From: Neoconidiobolus thromboides FSU 785
Taxonomy: Eukaryota > Entomophthoromycota > Entomophthoromycetes > Entomophthorales > Neoconidiobolaceae
Length of the DNA stretch: 64,000 nucleotides
NCBI GenBank assembly: GCA_025603075.1
Contig: MU626353.1
Span: 4,681 to 68,680 of the forward strand
Direction: 5' to 3'
Shown: one piece after another, positions 22,285-34,469 of the stretch
Position numbering within the stretch: the first letter of the stretch is position 1
Layout: every line of letters begins with the position of its first letter
Made by a program: the position numbers and the translations under genes
The notes under the pieces: model-generated
Seen by the model: only the letters and a program-made list of their open reading frames with translations
Told to the model about the DNA's origin: nothing
The model's database searches: none

Positions 22285-23052
22285 ATTAAACTTTATTTTA
22301 AAACAAATATTATGAGTTAAATGTAATTATTTAATTTACGAAAAATTTATATTCTATTATTATTTTAATGAAATTCAAAGCTTTTTATCGTACTTTTTTG
22401 CTTCTAGAGTTATAAAACAAGTTTTTTAAATTTTATAGTTATTTTATACACCATTGTTATTATTATAAAAATATTTTAAAAATAAGAATTTATTAAACCT
22501 AGTTTAAATCTAAAACTCCAATACATCTGAGTTTAAAAAACTCCTTTGCTTTAGACAACTAACTAATCCCATAAACATAAAAACTTTATCTCTTGACTAA
22601 GCAGAAATTACCAAAAATAGTAAACTTTTATCGTCCAACGTATTTTCTTTTGTCCTGATAATAGACTTATTATAATAATAAGTTTATTGCTGAAAGTACT
22701 AAGAAGGAGTGGAAACGAATGACGGATAATGTTCTATATTTTCAATGGAATTAATTATTCTATATTACGGTTCACATTTTGAAAATTATAAATTTGAAAC
22801 TCTTATAATATTTGAATTCAAAGATTTGAAGTTAAATATTGAACAATAAAATTTTAAGTTTTGCATGTGCGTACAAAGCAGTATATGCGTCTGTATTGTA
22901 AGTTCACTTAATAGTAGTACCCTTGCTAATAGAGACTAAAAATTCAGTATTAGCAATATTAAAATTCAAGTTCTAATACAAATGAATTCTATTAACTGTT
23001 TCAATTCCAATCGATATATGAAAATACAAGCCAAAAAAACTTTGGTACTATA

Positions 23053-23146
23053 TAAGGATATATTTTCGAGTTTTACTAATAGCTTTTCCGTTCAAATAAT
23101 GCTCAAAAAATAGAAAAAGTGATGAAGCCAAAAAAAATATTGCTAA
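23053..23146 (-). mobile_element. MITE copy (both ends diverged)
   Basis: Interior matches well (GATGAAGCCAAAAAAAATAT), but the termini read TAAGGATATATTTTC and ATTGCTA. Confidence 0.7.
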
Positions 23147-23352
23147 TATAGAAGATTGATTGCTTAAATTTTTAAATTACATTTTTTCAATAAATCTAAA
23201 CTATGAAAGTAAAAGGTTATAACAGTATAGCTTTTACTTTAAGAGATACCCTGATATTTTATAAAAAATAGGATGTTGCAATTAAATAAATTGATAAAAT
23301 ATTTTATAGTTTAATTAATTTAATTGAATTTAATAAATTTTATTTTAATATA

Positions 23353-23452
23353 TGAGAGTGTTTTTTCGGTTTCACTATTTTTTCTATCTTTTAAGCGCCA
23401 TTTAAGCGGAAAATTTGTTAGTAAAATTCTCAAACACAAAAATATATTCCCA
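23353..23452 (+). mobile_element. MITE copy
   Basis: TGAGAGTGTTTTTTCGG ... ATATTCCCA, full length. Confidence 0.82.
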
Positions 23453-23665
23453 ATATTAAATAAAAAATAATAACAATAAAAAACTTGTTTTTATAGAATT
23501 TTAAGCAGTTTTTAACATAAAATATTTAAAGGTTGGATAAAAGAATGAAACAAAATTAGACATCTTTGATTAATATAAAATTGGTTAGTAAATGTACTAA
23601 ATTTGAAATAGGCTTATATTTTTATAATAGATTGAAAATATTTTAATAATTTAAATAATTTTATT

Positions 23666-23763
23666 TGAGGATGTATTTTTGTATTTGAATTTTACTAACA
23701 AGTTTTCCACTCAAATAGCGTTTAAAAGATCGAAAAAGTAATGAAGCCACAAAAACATCCTCA
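23666..23763 (-). mobile_element. MITE copy
   Basis: TGAGGATGTATTTTTGTA ... ACATCCTCA flanked by TT on both sides. Confidence 0.85.
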
Positions 23764-24061
23764 TTTTATTGCTTATATCAACTACAACCTTTATAATGAT
23801 ATTTATTATTGATTTTTAACACTAATAAATAATAAAGTAGTTTTCAAATTAATTTTATAATTAATTTTATGCACTGCTGTTTGCCAAAATTATTAAAATA
23901 TGAGAAACCAATTTAATATTATTAACTAAATATCAAATGATAGAATATAAATAAAACAATATTAACATTGTAAATAAATAATAAATAATAAATAACAATA
24001 ATATAAATTTATTGTAAAGATAGGTGTATAATTTGAATATGACTCATAAAAATCTTTCAAC

Positions 24062-27000
24062 TTAAGCAAATCTTATTTTAAGTGTAATAATTTGAAACGG
24101 TTTAAACTTAAGTTGAATTCCTTTATCTTTTAAATGTTCGATAATATTTAAAGGCATCACATCATCTTCCAAAATATTAGAAAGTTGAACATCAATTACT
24201 GGAATATTAATAATAAGTAAAGGATTACTATGAGCCCCAGCTGATTCATAAAATCTCAAAATAACAGCATTATTATCATCTTCTGCAATTTTGACCGTTT
24301 CTAAAATAACACTATCCGTTGTATCAAATTTATTAGGTTTTAATTGAAATAAATGAATATTTTGATTGTTGCTAAATATTTCCATATTGGATTTACTTTT
24401 ATGTGCTTTTAAAGGTGAGTTAAATGCATGTGCATATTTTGGTACATTAGCATCTGAGAAGGTACCGCCATGAGGATATAAAGTATACTTAAATTGATGG
24501 TTACCAATATCGCAATATTTATCAGGTGACTTTGGACTACGAATTAAAGATAATCTCATTGTTGAACCGTGAGTTGCAAACCCATATTTACTATCATTAA
24601 TAACTGATAATCCATAACCAGTTTCTTGTAATGTAGCGAATTTATGTGAACACACTTCAAATTTAGCTAAATCCCAACTAGTATTAAAATGAGTTGGTCT
24701 TCGTATAATCCCAAATTGAGTTTCATAGATAGCATGGTCCGATCTTAAATTGGTATTAAATTCTACTTTTAAAAATTTACGATTTTCATTCCAAAATACA
24801 TTTGTATCAAATTCAATCATTTTAGATGTTGCTGTTAATTTGATAATTTGTTTCATAGAAGAATTGTTACTCAATTTATAATCTACTAATATAGAACTAA
24901 CCAATGGTCCTTGGTCTTCAATATTTATTAAATGTCCATGACATAAATCATATTTTTCTAAATGATATACTTCTGCGTCCCACGCATCCCAATATAATGG
25001 TACATCTTCATATATTTTAAATAAATTAGCTAATTTACCTTCTTCAATAACTTCTCGATTATGCACAAGATCGAGTAAACTAATAATTTGTCCAGTAGAA
25101 TTGATAACTACTTTGATATATCGATTACGTAAGATATAAGTACCATTGGACGCAATGTATTCTAAACTAACTTTATCTTCTTCTTTAGTTGCTTCAATAG
25201 TAACAGAATCCGATAAAGTTAATGGTGCAGCTTTGTCAACTTCAACATAACCAAATTGTTTATTTTTAGATATTTGCATGCCGGGTTTAATATCCTTTTC
25301 ATTTTCTAATGGGATAGTAACAATTTCAGAACGGTCCCAAGCGGATGGATTTAATATTTTATAATCAAAAGTATCAAATTCGTTGGAATCACCTAATATA
25401 ACTTTAGCTGCTTTTTTAATCAATTCCTTTCCTTTTTTATCTACTTCTTCATAAAATTTAATAGCATCTTCATAAACTAATCCAATTGAGGAGCCTGGTA
25501 AAACATCATGAAATTGATTTAAACAAACTAACTTCCAAAGATGGGTTAATTCTTCGTGAGGATATTGAGCATTTGCTTTGACTCTAGCTAATGTCCAAAA
25601 CAACTCTACTTCTCTTAATAAAAATTCACAATATCGATTATATTTTTTAATAATAGCATGGGAGGTATATGTACCACGATGCAATTCTAAATAGAGCTCA
25701 CCATCCCATTCAGGTAGCTCGTTGACTTCATCTAAATTGGCAATTTCATCATAAAATTCTAAGGCATTTCCCATTTTTACTTTAGGTAATCCTTCTACAT
25801 CTTTGAGTCGGTTCATTCTTTCGATCATTGATGGTAAAGGTCCACCTCCGCCATCTCCATTACCAAATAAATATAGACCTTGATTAGCAATGGCTTTATC
25901 TTTATTATTTGATACTGAATATAAAATCTCTTCAATGTTTACTTGTGCATTGTAAGTATCACCTGGAGCCATATGAGCTAATACTCTAGTACCATCAATA
26001 CCTTTCCAAAAGAAAGTAGTATGTGGAAATTTATTGATATTATTCCACGATAATTTTTGAGTAAAAAAATAATCCATTTTAGCTTCTTTAATAATTTGAG
26101 GTAATTGAGCAGAATAACCAAAGGTATCAGGTAGCCAAAAAATTCGACATCTTTTACCAAATTCTTTTTCAAAATATCGTTGTCCTAATAAGAACTGTCG
26201 ACAAAATCCTTCTCCAGAAGGTATATTACAATCCATTTCTACCCAAGTACCACCAATTGGTAAAAATTGTTTTTTTTCTACCTTTTCACAAACTCTTTTA
26301 AATAAAGTTGGATAAAGTTGTTGTAGCCATTCAAATTGTTGAGCTTGAGAACAGACAAAAGTAAATTCAGGATATTTTTCCATTAATTGAAGTTGAGTGG
26401 ACCATGATCTAGCTACTTTACGTTTAGTTTCATCATAAGGCCAAAGCCAAGCAGTATCAATATGACAATGACCAACTGCAACAAGAGTATGATTATTAAT
26501 CGGACCAGTAGAGCTTAAAAAGGCAGAAGATAATTCAAAACATTCCTTCAAACTATCTTCATTTCTTTCTTCCCTTTGAAATGTATTCATAATTTTATTA
26601 GCTACAAATAAAGCTCTTTCCTGACGATATGATTTCTCTGGTAGTTTTTTTGCCATATCTCGAATCAATTGAAAATCATAAAAAACCTTAAAAGCCATTT
26701 TATTAGGTATAGCTAACTCGGCCATTCGAATTGGATATTCTCTTTCTTCTGGTGGGCCAATTAAATAAGGCCCAGTACCAAACAATCCATTACACGCCAT
26801 TTCTAAATAAAATTCAAAGACTTCTCCTCCTTTACAAGATTCAGTTAACACATATTCTAACCTCTGATTTCCTCCCCCTTCCCCTGTTAATGCTTGAATA
26901 GGATCTCCATCAGTAGAATAAATTAATACTTCTGAATCCGAGTTCCAACGGAATTGCACTTCTTCTCCTTTCCAATCTTCAGGTACCCTAGCTGTAATAT

Positions 27001-27339
27001 GAAACCAATGAGTTGCCTTTATAAAAAAAGCATTAAAATCATATAAAATTTAAATAATAAATTCAATCTTACCCAACTAGGACCAAATTTTCTACCTACA
27101 TCCGTTTCAGCAAAGATATTTTTAATGGCTTCTGAAAATGGAATACGATTTAAATTAGGTACTGGATAATGTTTTATTTGAATGTGTCCTTTTCCGGAGA
27201 TTTTGGATTTGTATAAATAAGGGATTAAGCTAACATCCGTAAATTGATTTCCATCGGATAAAAATAAATCCAATCGGGATTTTGTGATTGAGGCATGTTT
27301 ATGCATCTTTCCAACGTTCTTTACACTTTCCTGATACAT
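24062..27339 (-). CDS. AMS1: Alpha-mannosidase, GH38, vacuolar/cytosolic Ams1 type
   Basis: Two exons (27339-27073 and 27016-24062, intron 57 nt) encode 1073 residues; yeast Ams1 is about the same length. The splice joins FGPSW to ATHWF, restoring the conserved GPSWATHWF. The GH38 catalytic domain shows GHCHIDTAWLWPYDETKRK (Zn ligands His and Asp, about 271-276) and WLPDTFGYSAQLPQI with the catalytic nucleophile Asp near 386. Then come the helical middle domain (LHRGTYTSHA...KK.NR..E) and the C-terminal beta domains. It has no signal peptide, consistent with Ams1, which reaches the vacuole by the Cvt pathway and trims free oligosaccharides from glycoprotein turnover. The ORF at 25978-26172 is a shadow. 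A GC-rich 10-mer upstream is shared with the nucleotidase promoter. Confidence 0.95.
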
Positions 27340-27445
27340 CTTTCAATTGAAAAATTAGTTTTTGAAAAATGCAAGTTTTGAAATTTTATTCAGTAGAATA
27401 ATGACGTGGGATTTAAATTGACATCATTAATTATTAGGGTCATTT

Positions 27446-27455
27446 GGGGGTGACT
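27446..27455 (+). promoter_or_regulatory. GGGGGTGACT element in the AMS1 promoter
   Basis: An exact 10-mer about 107 bases upstream of the AMS1 ATG. Its reverse complement occurs about 153 bases upstream of the HAD nucleotidase at 38808-38817. GC-rich words are rare in this genome, so a shared protein-binding site is plausible. No named factor is assigned. Confidence 0.4.
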
Positions 27456-27701
27456 TTAAAACTTAAAAGTTGATATTCTTTTTAAATTTATGTGGAAAGG
27501 AACAATTTTAGTTTTAAAGCAATAATTGCTTTCCTTTGGGCAATAATCTTCGCTATAATAATGCCCAAAATATAAAATAAAGATTAAATAGTATTGAATT
27601 TAAATAATATATTTTTATTGGTGTAATTGTTTGTTATATATTATTATAAAACAATTCAACCTAATCTTTATAATTAATTAATATGCCTTTAATAAACAAT
27701 A

Positions 27702-27800
27702 TGGGAGTGTTTTTTTGGTTTCATTATTTTTTATATCTTTCAAGCACTATTAAGTGGAAAATTTGTTAGTAAAATTCTTAAGCACAAAAATACATCCTCA
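27702..27800 (+). mobile_element. MITE copy
   Basis: TGGGAGTGTTTTTTTGG ... ACATCCTCA, TA/TA flanks; lies 360 bases upstream of AMS1. Confidence 0.85.
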
Positions 27801-28867
27801 TATTATTTATTATAAAAAAACAAAAACGATTTTTTATAATAAATAGCTTTTTCTGATAATGAAATTTTGTTTAAATTATTATAATTATATATATAAGGCA
27901 AAGTAAAATAAACTTTTTATAAAAATTAGTATTTAGTAGCTAAAACTAAAAGCAGTTTAATTAATTGACTATAAATTAAAAGACCTTAGTTTATATAACT
28001 AAGATAAACTTAAATCAATAAGGATAGTTTACAATAAGCTATAAAATAAATAAAACAGAAAACATCACTATAAAATATTGCAAAACTTAATAATTTTATT
28101 AAAAAGTATAATATTTTAATATTTTAAAAGCTTTAAGCTATTGTATTAAGAAAAAATTATATTTTAACTAGATGACTGTGTATAAAAAACATAGCAGTTA
28201 TTTTTTATTGTGATCACTAAATATAAACATTAAAATATAAAAATGGTGTTTTTTGTAATTAAGTGGGAAAGTTTTTTATACCAAAGCTAAATAAAAACTC
28301 TGAATTAATTATACTTGAATTTAAAAATATAATAACTCTTAATAATAAAATTACCTGAAGCTACTTAAATTTATTATATAAATTACAATTAAGTTAATCA
28401 TAAAATTGTAACTAATTTTATAAACACTTTAAGTGGTTATTATGTAATTAAATATAAATGTAGTAAAGCAATATTTCAAACTTTATAATTTTATTTGATA
28501 TTAGTTAATTTATTACAAAATTAACTAATAGGCTGTAAAACTATAATAGTGAGTATAACTAATTAAAAAAATAATCTCAGTCAATAGTTAATTTAGGTTA
28601 TAAAAAATAAAAACTCTAATAAAAATCAGGTATTATAAACAATAATTTAGTGTGGTAATCTAAAATTATAAAATAAAATAAGTTTAAAAACAAAGCAATC
28701 TATTAATAATAAATATAAGGCACTATTTAACTATAATAAAGGTATCATAAAATAATATGAATATAGATATAAATATAAATGCATATTTATAAAAAAAGCA
28801 ATAACATAACTAGAAATAAAACAATTATAAATATAATAGATAAAAATAAAATTATTATAAATTATTT

Positions 28868-29345
28868 GAGTTTAAAAAAGATAAAACAAGGCGAGTTTAT
28901 AGTTTTAAAGTATTTTATAGTACTTTTATATCTTTTGATTTGAACTTGAGTTAAAAAATTTTAAAGCTTAAACATTCAAGGTTTAGTGTTTTTTATTACT
29001 GCTCACATTTGACATCTTGATTATTTATTAAAAAATCTATAGTGCTTTTAAAAAGCTATTATAACTAAGAAATTGTTTAAATTTAAAAACAAACATACTC
29101 TAAATTTCAAAAAACATGATAATATTAGATTACCTTTTTGTTAGACTGCTATTTTAATATTTGAAAATTGCAAGACTTTATTTTATTCCCAAAAATAATC
29201 TGATAAAGTATTTATATTAATGTGTCTAAAAAGATATTGAAACAGTTCAAGTATATTAGTGAGGTTGATTTACCATTTTATATATATCTTTGATTGCGTT
29301 TACTATGGACGGCGAAAGCAATATCATTTATGCTTTTAGTGCTTC
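28868..29345 (+). pseudogene. Decayed tubby/LURP-one-like gene (3' two thirds)
   Basis: Reading across frames, the sequence follows the intact minus-strand gene at 61100-61762 from its residue 63 onward: EFKKDKTRRVYSFKVFYST, a stop where SGQE should be, KILKLKHSRFSVF, DYLLKNL, FKNKHTLNFKKHDN, then LKQFKYISEVDLPFYI and FTMDGES. There are several stops and frameshifts. The first 60 codons are absent here. Confidence 0.75.
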
Positions 29346-29778
29346 CGTTACTAATGATCTTTGGCATTAATAATAAATCTAAATATTTTTTTAAACATTT
29401 TTTTAAACATAATACTATGAGATACATCTTTTAGAACTTTTCGACTCATTTTTTGGTTCAAAGTTGTATAGAGACGATAACATTATCATAGCTATAGTCT
29501 CAACAATATATATTAGGTCCAGATGTAAAGTAAATATTCTAAACTGTTGCTTGGTTTGTCTATCTTGTCACTTTTTCTATCTAAACTGTAGCCGCTTTTC
29601 AATCATTGTATATCTGAATTTAATAACTAAATATTTATAATAAAAATTAAAGACGCTGAACAAGATTGAATAAAAACAAAACACCAATAGGTTTAAAATT
29701 TATTAGATATTTAATTATTAGAATAAAAACACTATACTATTTAATATTTCTTACACTATATCTTTAGTTTTTGATTAC
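29346..29778. other. Short intergenic region 3' of the transposase-like gene
   Basis: 432 bases with no gene. I looked here for a terminal inverted repeat of the transposase-like gene and found none. Confidence 0.45.
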
Positions 29779-31209
29779 CTATTCCCTTACATTTTCAGAT
29801 AATCTTTCAGTTACATCTTTTGGCAATATAGTATCGGGTTCAAAAATACTCCCTTTAAACATACAACAACTATCACATAGAGAAACATATTTTCTAGCAT
29901 GTTTGAAGTAATGCTCACAATGCTGACCATCCCCAATTTTGTTTTGGACTTTTATTATATTCTTAATAACATCTGAATTTTCACCATGTGCTAATTTATT
30001 GACTCCAGATTTTAAGGCATTGAAAAATAATTCAATTGGGCTTAAGAACACTGAATATTCAGGTAGTTTTAATATAAATGAAAACGAAGATCTAATGGCT
30101 TCTTTTAGCTGATCAGAAATGGCGTGAGTATTTGTACTGTTAAACACATAGACAATCTGTTTATGTCTATTTTTCGAATATAAATCATACATAAAGTAAT
30201 CAAAATCTTCTTGGTTACTGGTGTTGGTTTTTGTCTTATCAACTATTCTATAACTTACAATCCCAAATTCTGATATAGCCCCAATATAATTAACGCTTTT
30301 AAGGGTTGATCCTGGCGTCAAAATAATTCTCTGTCCTTCAGATCCATCTTCATTTTGATTAATAGTATGACGATTAAAATAAACCTCATCAATATAAATA
30401 AATTCGCGCGGCAGTAATCTTTTGTATTCTTCAGCATATCGTTTTCTTTTTAAAATCATTTCCTTGTCATTCCATATGTTTCGAATTTGAGCACTTTGCT
30501 TATAAGTAATATCCAGCTTATTTTTAATATTACATATTGTAGTTTTGGATATATCTATCTGCTTTTTTAATAAAAAGTCCCTTATGTGTTTTATCATGGT
30601 ATCATGATTTCTTGATATATAATCATAGATAAGGTCGGTAGTTTCTTCATTTACTTTTTTATAATTACCATATTTCCTTAAATCACCAAGATCAAGATTA
30701 AGAGCCATCTTCTTCTTTTTTCTATAGACCCTTGCTATAAAAGCCTCATACTTTATATTTAACAAGTCGGCACCAAGTTTAGACGAAATCTTCCCATCCA
30801 AAACGTTTTCAAAAATCAAGTCGGCGTTGATTTTCTTAGCTAATTTATCATCTGGCTCTTCTGCTTTCTTTTTACGCTTTGATAACTTTACTTTTCCTAA
30901 TCTAGATGATTTATTAAATTCAATCATCTCTTTATTGATATCAGTTATCATTCTCTTCAGCTTATTGTACTTTTCTTCAAGTTCAGGATTTGTACTAAAT
31001 AGCCTCAAAGTCTCAGATTTAGTAAGAACACTAGTGCTATCTCCATTATATAACTTTAATTCGCTAATATCCCCTCTACTTATGACAACTAGCTCATTAC
31101 CTGGAATGCTACATTCGTTATTTCCATTATCAAATTGATTCCCATCATTTAACTGGCTATTATCTTCAACTTCGTTAACATTGTCAATAAGCTTCCTAAT
31201 TTCATCCAT
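29779..31209 (-). CDS. DDE_3/Tc1-mariner-like transposase homologue, second catalytic Asp replaced
   Basis: A 476-residue single-exon gene. The N-terminal 100 residues are acidic and variable. Residues about 100-245 hold Lys-rich and helix-turn-helix-like segments (GADLLNIKYEAF; ISKTTICNIKNKLDITYKQ). The IS630/Tc1-type DDE domain follows: IYIDEVYFNRH (first Asp), VNYIGAISEFG, the hydrophobic VYVFNSTNTH segment and LPEYSVFLSPIELFFNALK (Glu). In VFNSTNTH the Asp of the usual DNAxxH is Asn, so the catalytic triad reads D-N-E. The C-terminus adds a conserved Cys region (CDSCCMFKG). A close paralog at 34470 has the same change. I see no terminal repeats. An intact frame without the triad suggests a co-opted protein; a genuine but atypical transposase is the alternative. 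Confidence 0.82.
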   Translation of the reverse strand: MDEIRKLIDNVNEVEDNSQLNDGNQFDNGNNECSIPGNELVVISRGDISELKLYNGDSTSVLTKSETLRLFSTNPELEEKYNKLKRMITDINKEMIEFNKSSRLGKVKLSKRKKKAEEPDDKLAKKINADLIFENVLDGKISSKLGADLLNIKYEAFIARVYRKKKKMALNLDLGDLRKYGNYKKVNEETTDLIYDYISRNHDTMIKHIRDFLLKKQIDISKTTICNIKNKLDITYKQSAQIRNIWNDKEMILKRKRYAEEYKRLLPREFIYIDEVYFNRHTINQNEDGSEGQRIILTPGSTLKSVNYIGAISEFGIVSYRIVDKTKTNTSNQEDFDYFMYDLYSKNRHKQIVYVFNSTNTHAISDQLKEAIRSSFSFILKLPEYSVFLSPIELFFNALKSGVNKLAHGENSDVIKNIIKVQNKIGDGQHCEHYFKHARKYVSLCDSCCMFKGSIFEPDTILPKDVTERLSENVRE

Positions 31210-31582
31210 TATAAACTTAAAAAATAAAAGGATTTTTTATTTATTTTCCGAATATAATATTTGAATCGATAGAGAACTATTTAAATTACGTAATCGTTGC
31301 ATTTAAATGAAGCAAATGATCTGTTAAAATATTAGCTTTAACCCAAACGAAATTTGCAATAAGATTTCGAATTAAATGAATTGCATGTAAAGATAACAAT
31401 TTCATTATTCACTCACCTATAAAGATCGAAGGTTTAGGACTAGGTGTGAAATTCTATCAGGTCTTTAGAACTTTAAAGCTTACTAATATGCTTGGCTGAT
31501 AAAAGGAAGCCAAAAGAATTCTAACCAAGGAATATACATTATCAATTAAAAGTATATGCACTGTAATCTAGAATTTAGAAAA
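31210..31582. other. Promoter region of the transposase-like gene
   Basis: Holds a block at 31277-31320 that is conserved upstream of the paralog at 35918. The remainder is AT-rich and unremarkable. Confidence 0.45.
31277..31320 (-). promoter_or_regulatory. Conserved upstream block with TTACGTAA palindrome
   Basis: ATTTAAATTACGTAA, then after a short spacer ATTTAAATGAA, located 68-111 bases upstream of the ATG. The same arrangement occurs at 35987-36030, 70-113 bases upstream of the paralog. The two proteins have diverged by about a third, so retention of the upstream block suggests function or a shared ancestral terminus. Confidence 0.55.
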
Positions 31583-31757
31583 ATGAGTTTATAAATAAAA
31601 AGACTTATTAATAACGTATATGAAGTATCACCTAGCTATAAAGATATACTGGGTAGTAGCAAAAGTATCAGAGCATACTTATAAGAGGTAGTAATATGAC
31701 TGAAAATGGAACAATATTTAAATACTCAACAAAATTTTACTATAAAACAATTTGATT
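31583..31757 (+). pseudogene. 5' fragment of a tubby/LURP-one-like gene
   Basis: Begins AAAATGAGTTTATAAATAAA, matching the start AAAATGAGTCTAAAAATAAA of the pseudogene at 32424. It then reads EVSPSYKDILGSSKSIRAYL (compare the PPSYNDTLE region of the gene at 61762) before in-frame stops. Only the first 50 or so codons remain. Confidence 0.65.
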
Positions 31758-32423
31758 TTTAGCTTAAATATGTTTTTACATTAATTGTTTACCTAATTTT
31801 AATTGTTTATTGAAAAAATTTATGTTAAAAGTGTAGTAACCATAGTTTTCTCAGAGGCAATTTGTTGAAATAGTGTAATACTTTATATGGAGATGTATTT
31901 TTGTGTTTAGAAGTTTTACTAACAATCTTTCCACTCAAATAGTGCTTAAAAGATAGAAAAAGTGATGAAGACAAAACACTCCTATATGTTTAAGTTTAAG
32001 CTCAAATTTAATTCTTTATTCAGATTTTAGCTTAAGTTTTTATTTGGAGTTACTTCGTTTGAAAATAATAATTCAACAATAGAACTTGATTAGGAAATTG
32101 AAGGGCGGCATGCAGCGGTAAACCTACGTAAAAAACATGTGTAACAAATGAGCTAGAACTTTGTCACTAAAAGCTCAAACCTAGTCAAGCCCAATGTTAA
32201 ATAAACCCTTATAATTTTATTTGAAATTAATTAATCCAATTAATATTAATTAAATGAGTAGTTTAATCGCAATTGATGGTAGGAATTAGTTAAAGAAGTA
32301 GGTTCATTAATAGTTTATTTGGCCAACAAAAAGAAGCCTAAGGTGTTCTAATTAAGAATACAAATACTAGAGTTAAAGACATAAAAGATAAAGCTAAAAA
32401 AGCAGAAATTTAGAGATAGCAAA
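31758..32423. other. Intergenic region with one MITE
   Basis: Between two decayed tubby-like copies. It holds the MITE at 31888-31983. I see no gene. Confidence 0.5.
31888..31983 (-). mobile_element. MITE copy
   Basis: TGGAGATGTATTTTTGTG ... AAAACACTCCT with TA on each side. Confidence 0.82.
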
Positions 32424-33047
32424 ATGAGTCTAAAAATAAAAAAGACGTCTTAATAGTGGATACAAAACACACTCTTTCTATAATGAGGCACTCGAGAAGG
32501 ATAAAAGTATTAATGCACACTTACAAGGAAGTATAAACATGGTTAGATATGAAACAACTACATACACAATAAATAAAAATGGGCTTATCACAAGATCATT
32601 TGAATTTATAGTTTTGAAGTGTCTTTTAATACTTTAAAATATCTCGATTTATACTTAGGTCAAGATATATTAGAATCAAAATATCAAAAGTTTGGGCTTA
32701 CTATTGTTAGTACTACTTAAGATCTTATTTATTATGAAAAATCCCAGAACGCCACCACCAAAAGGTTACCATGGTTAAGGAAGGTTTTGAGTTTAGAGAT
32801 ACATATACTTTAAATCTTAAAAAACACGATAATAGTATGGTAACTTTTTATTGGAGTTATGATTTGTTAGAAACAAGTAGACTTAGTTTCTAAAAACAAC
32901 TGTTATTTGAATGAAATATTTAAAATTTTAAAAAAAATACTTTAAGATAGTTTAAGTATACTGATGAAGTCGATTTACTTGTCTACTTTGTATCTTTAGC
33001 TACCCTTATTATAGATATTAAGACTAAATCTTCTCTAGCTACTACTT
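32424..33047 (+). pseudogene. Near full-length decayed tubby/LURP-one-like gene
   Basis: ATG AGT CTA matches the MSL start of the intact genes at 57849 and 61762. Across frames it reads SFYNEALEKDKSINAHLQGSI, NMVRYETTTYTINKNG, YSFEVSFNTLKYLDLYLGQD, VTMVKEGFEFRDTYTLNLKKH, DNSMVTFYW and LRXFKYTDEVDLLVYF. There are at least five stops and frameshifts. The order and spacing match the 220-residue protein at 61100-61762 throughout. Confidence 0.8.
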
Positions 33048-34469
33048 TTATTAATTAATTTTAATAACTTATCTATATATTAATTTTTGTATGTATTAAA
33101 AACAGACGTGATAACTTACATTTAGTTTCAAATTCTTTCAATTCTCTTTCTTAACATTATCATACCAACTTTATAGCTTATCATCATAAGGGAAGTTTTC
33201 AAAGTTTGAAGTTATGCAACTAAATGGTTTCTCCTCTTTACTGTTTTTGAATTATTTAATACAATCGTTGAAGTAAACAACAATATTTACAGATCATATT
33301 CGTCAACAGTTATATGCTGATTTACCACATTCGTTGAAAATAAATGAAATTTGAACCCTAAAATCAAATAATACTTATTATTAAACATATTCCAATCAGT
33401 CACATATTTACTTCTTTCCCATCTAGACTCTGTCGTTTTATTCTAATGATCGATTAAGTAAATACAAAATACTAGTTTATTACAAATGGTTTTATTATTT
33501 AGCTTAATGGCCGAATATTTATTGGTATTAATGAAGCAAATGATTTCCCATGTTGTAGAAAAAGTCAGAGATTACACTTTTTTAGCTTCAAAACAGTGGT
33601 GATTGAAATGCTCCAAAATTCTCCTGATCTGATGCCTGCCTTGCTAGTGTATTTCGCTCCCTTATCTTTTCTAAGTTGAATTGTTTTTCGCTAAAGCCAG
33701 TTGTTTTTATTGTGTAAATTTTGGCTTTAGTTTGATTCTCGCGATTGTTAACAGGTATCAAAGCTGGTGTATCTGCTTCCTTACAACTTTATTGTAGGCT
33801 AGTGGGGTCACTAATTCATTTGTCATTTTTATAGTTAGTCTTAAGTTTACTTGGCTTACCTTATATACTCTTTTTTAGGGTTTCCTATTAGAAGTTTCAA
33901 TTTCTTTATTTGTCGATTTTTAAGTTGTACTATAAACCTACTGCAATATAAGAATGGGTGTTATCAATTTTAGTGTTATGGAATTTGATAGTTGTGTTGT
34001 AATAGTAACATTTTAGTATTATTTCTAAAAAATAGTCACTATAGCACACCATTCGATATTTATATTTTATTATTACTAGGAAGAGTAATCTAAAGATAAC
34101 TATTAAAAGGTAGATTAAATAATTCATAAAGTAATCTTATTATATATAAAGAGTAGTGATTAAATTATACAAAAATAACTACTCCATTATACCTATAGCT
34201 TCAGCTCTTACAAATTGTGTTTAGAGTAAATTAAATACTTCAACTTGCCATTTGTTTTATTGATCTTGCTACTTGTTCTATTTGAATCTACTCCTTTTTC
34301 AAGCATCATGTACCTAAGCTTTACAATTTGATATTGTAATAAGAAATCAAAAATGAAATGAAATGAAATAGAAACAAATAAAATTGATAACTTTAAAATT
34401 TAATAAACTCATTTATTAATAAAGCATGAATAATCTTATACTAAATCTCACTCAGGTATTCATGCTTTG
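33048..34469. other. Intergenic region, no supported gene
   Basis: 1.4 kb between a pseudogene and the second transposase-like gene. AATGAAGCAAATGAT at about 33530-33544 repeats the word at 31306-31320 in the other gene's promoter block. The 65-codon ORF at 33930-34127 is not supported. Confidence 0.45.

Larger units (their letters stand above)
22285..24061. other. Intergenic region with three MITE copies
   Basis: Convergent spacer between the MFS gene and AMS1. It contains MITE copies at 23053, 23353 and 23666 within 700 bases. I see no gene. Confidence 0.6.
27340..28867. other. Intergenic region upstream of AMS1
   Basis: Contains the AMS1 promoter with the GGGGGTGACT element, one MITE at 27702-27800 and about 1 kb of very A-rich sequence with no gene. 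Confidence 0.55.

Noticed and set aside
28868-31757. Transposase-like gene inserted into a tubby-like gene, splitting it
   Set aside because: The 3' fragment lies left and the 5' fragment right on the same strand, which is the wrong order for a simple insertion.
33530-33544. AATGAAGCAAATGAT as a third transposase promoter
   Set aside because: Only this 15-mer matches 31306-31320; the TTACGTAA block and any downstream coding sequence are absent.
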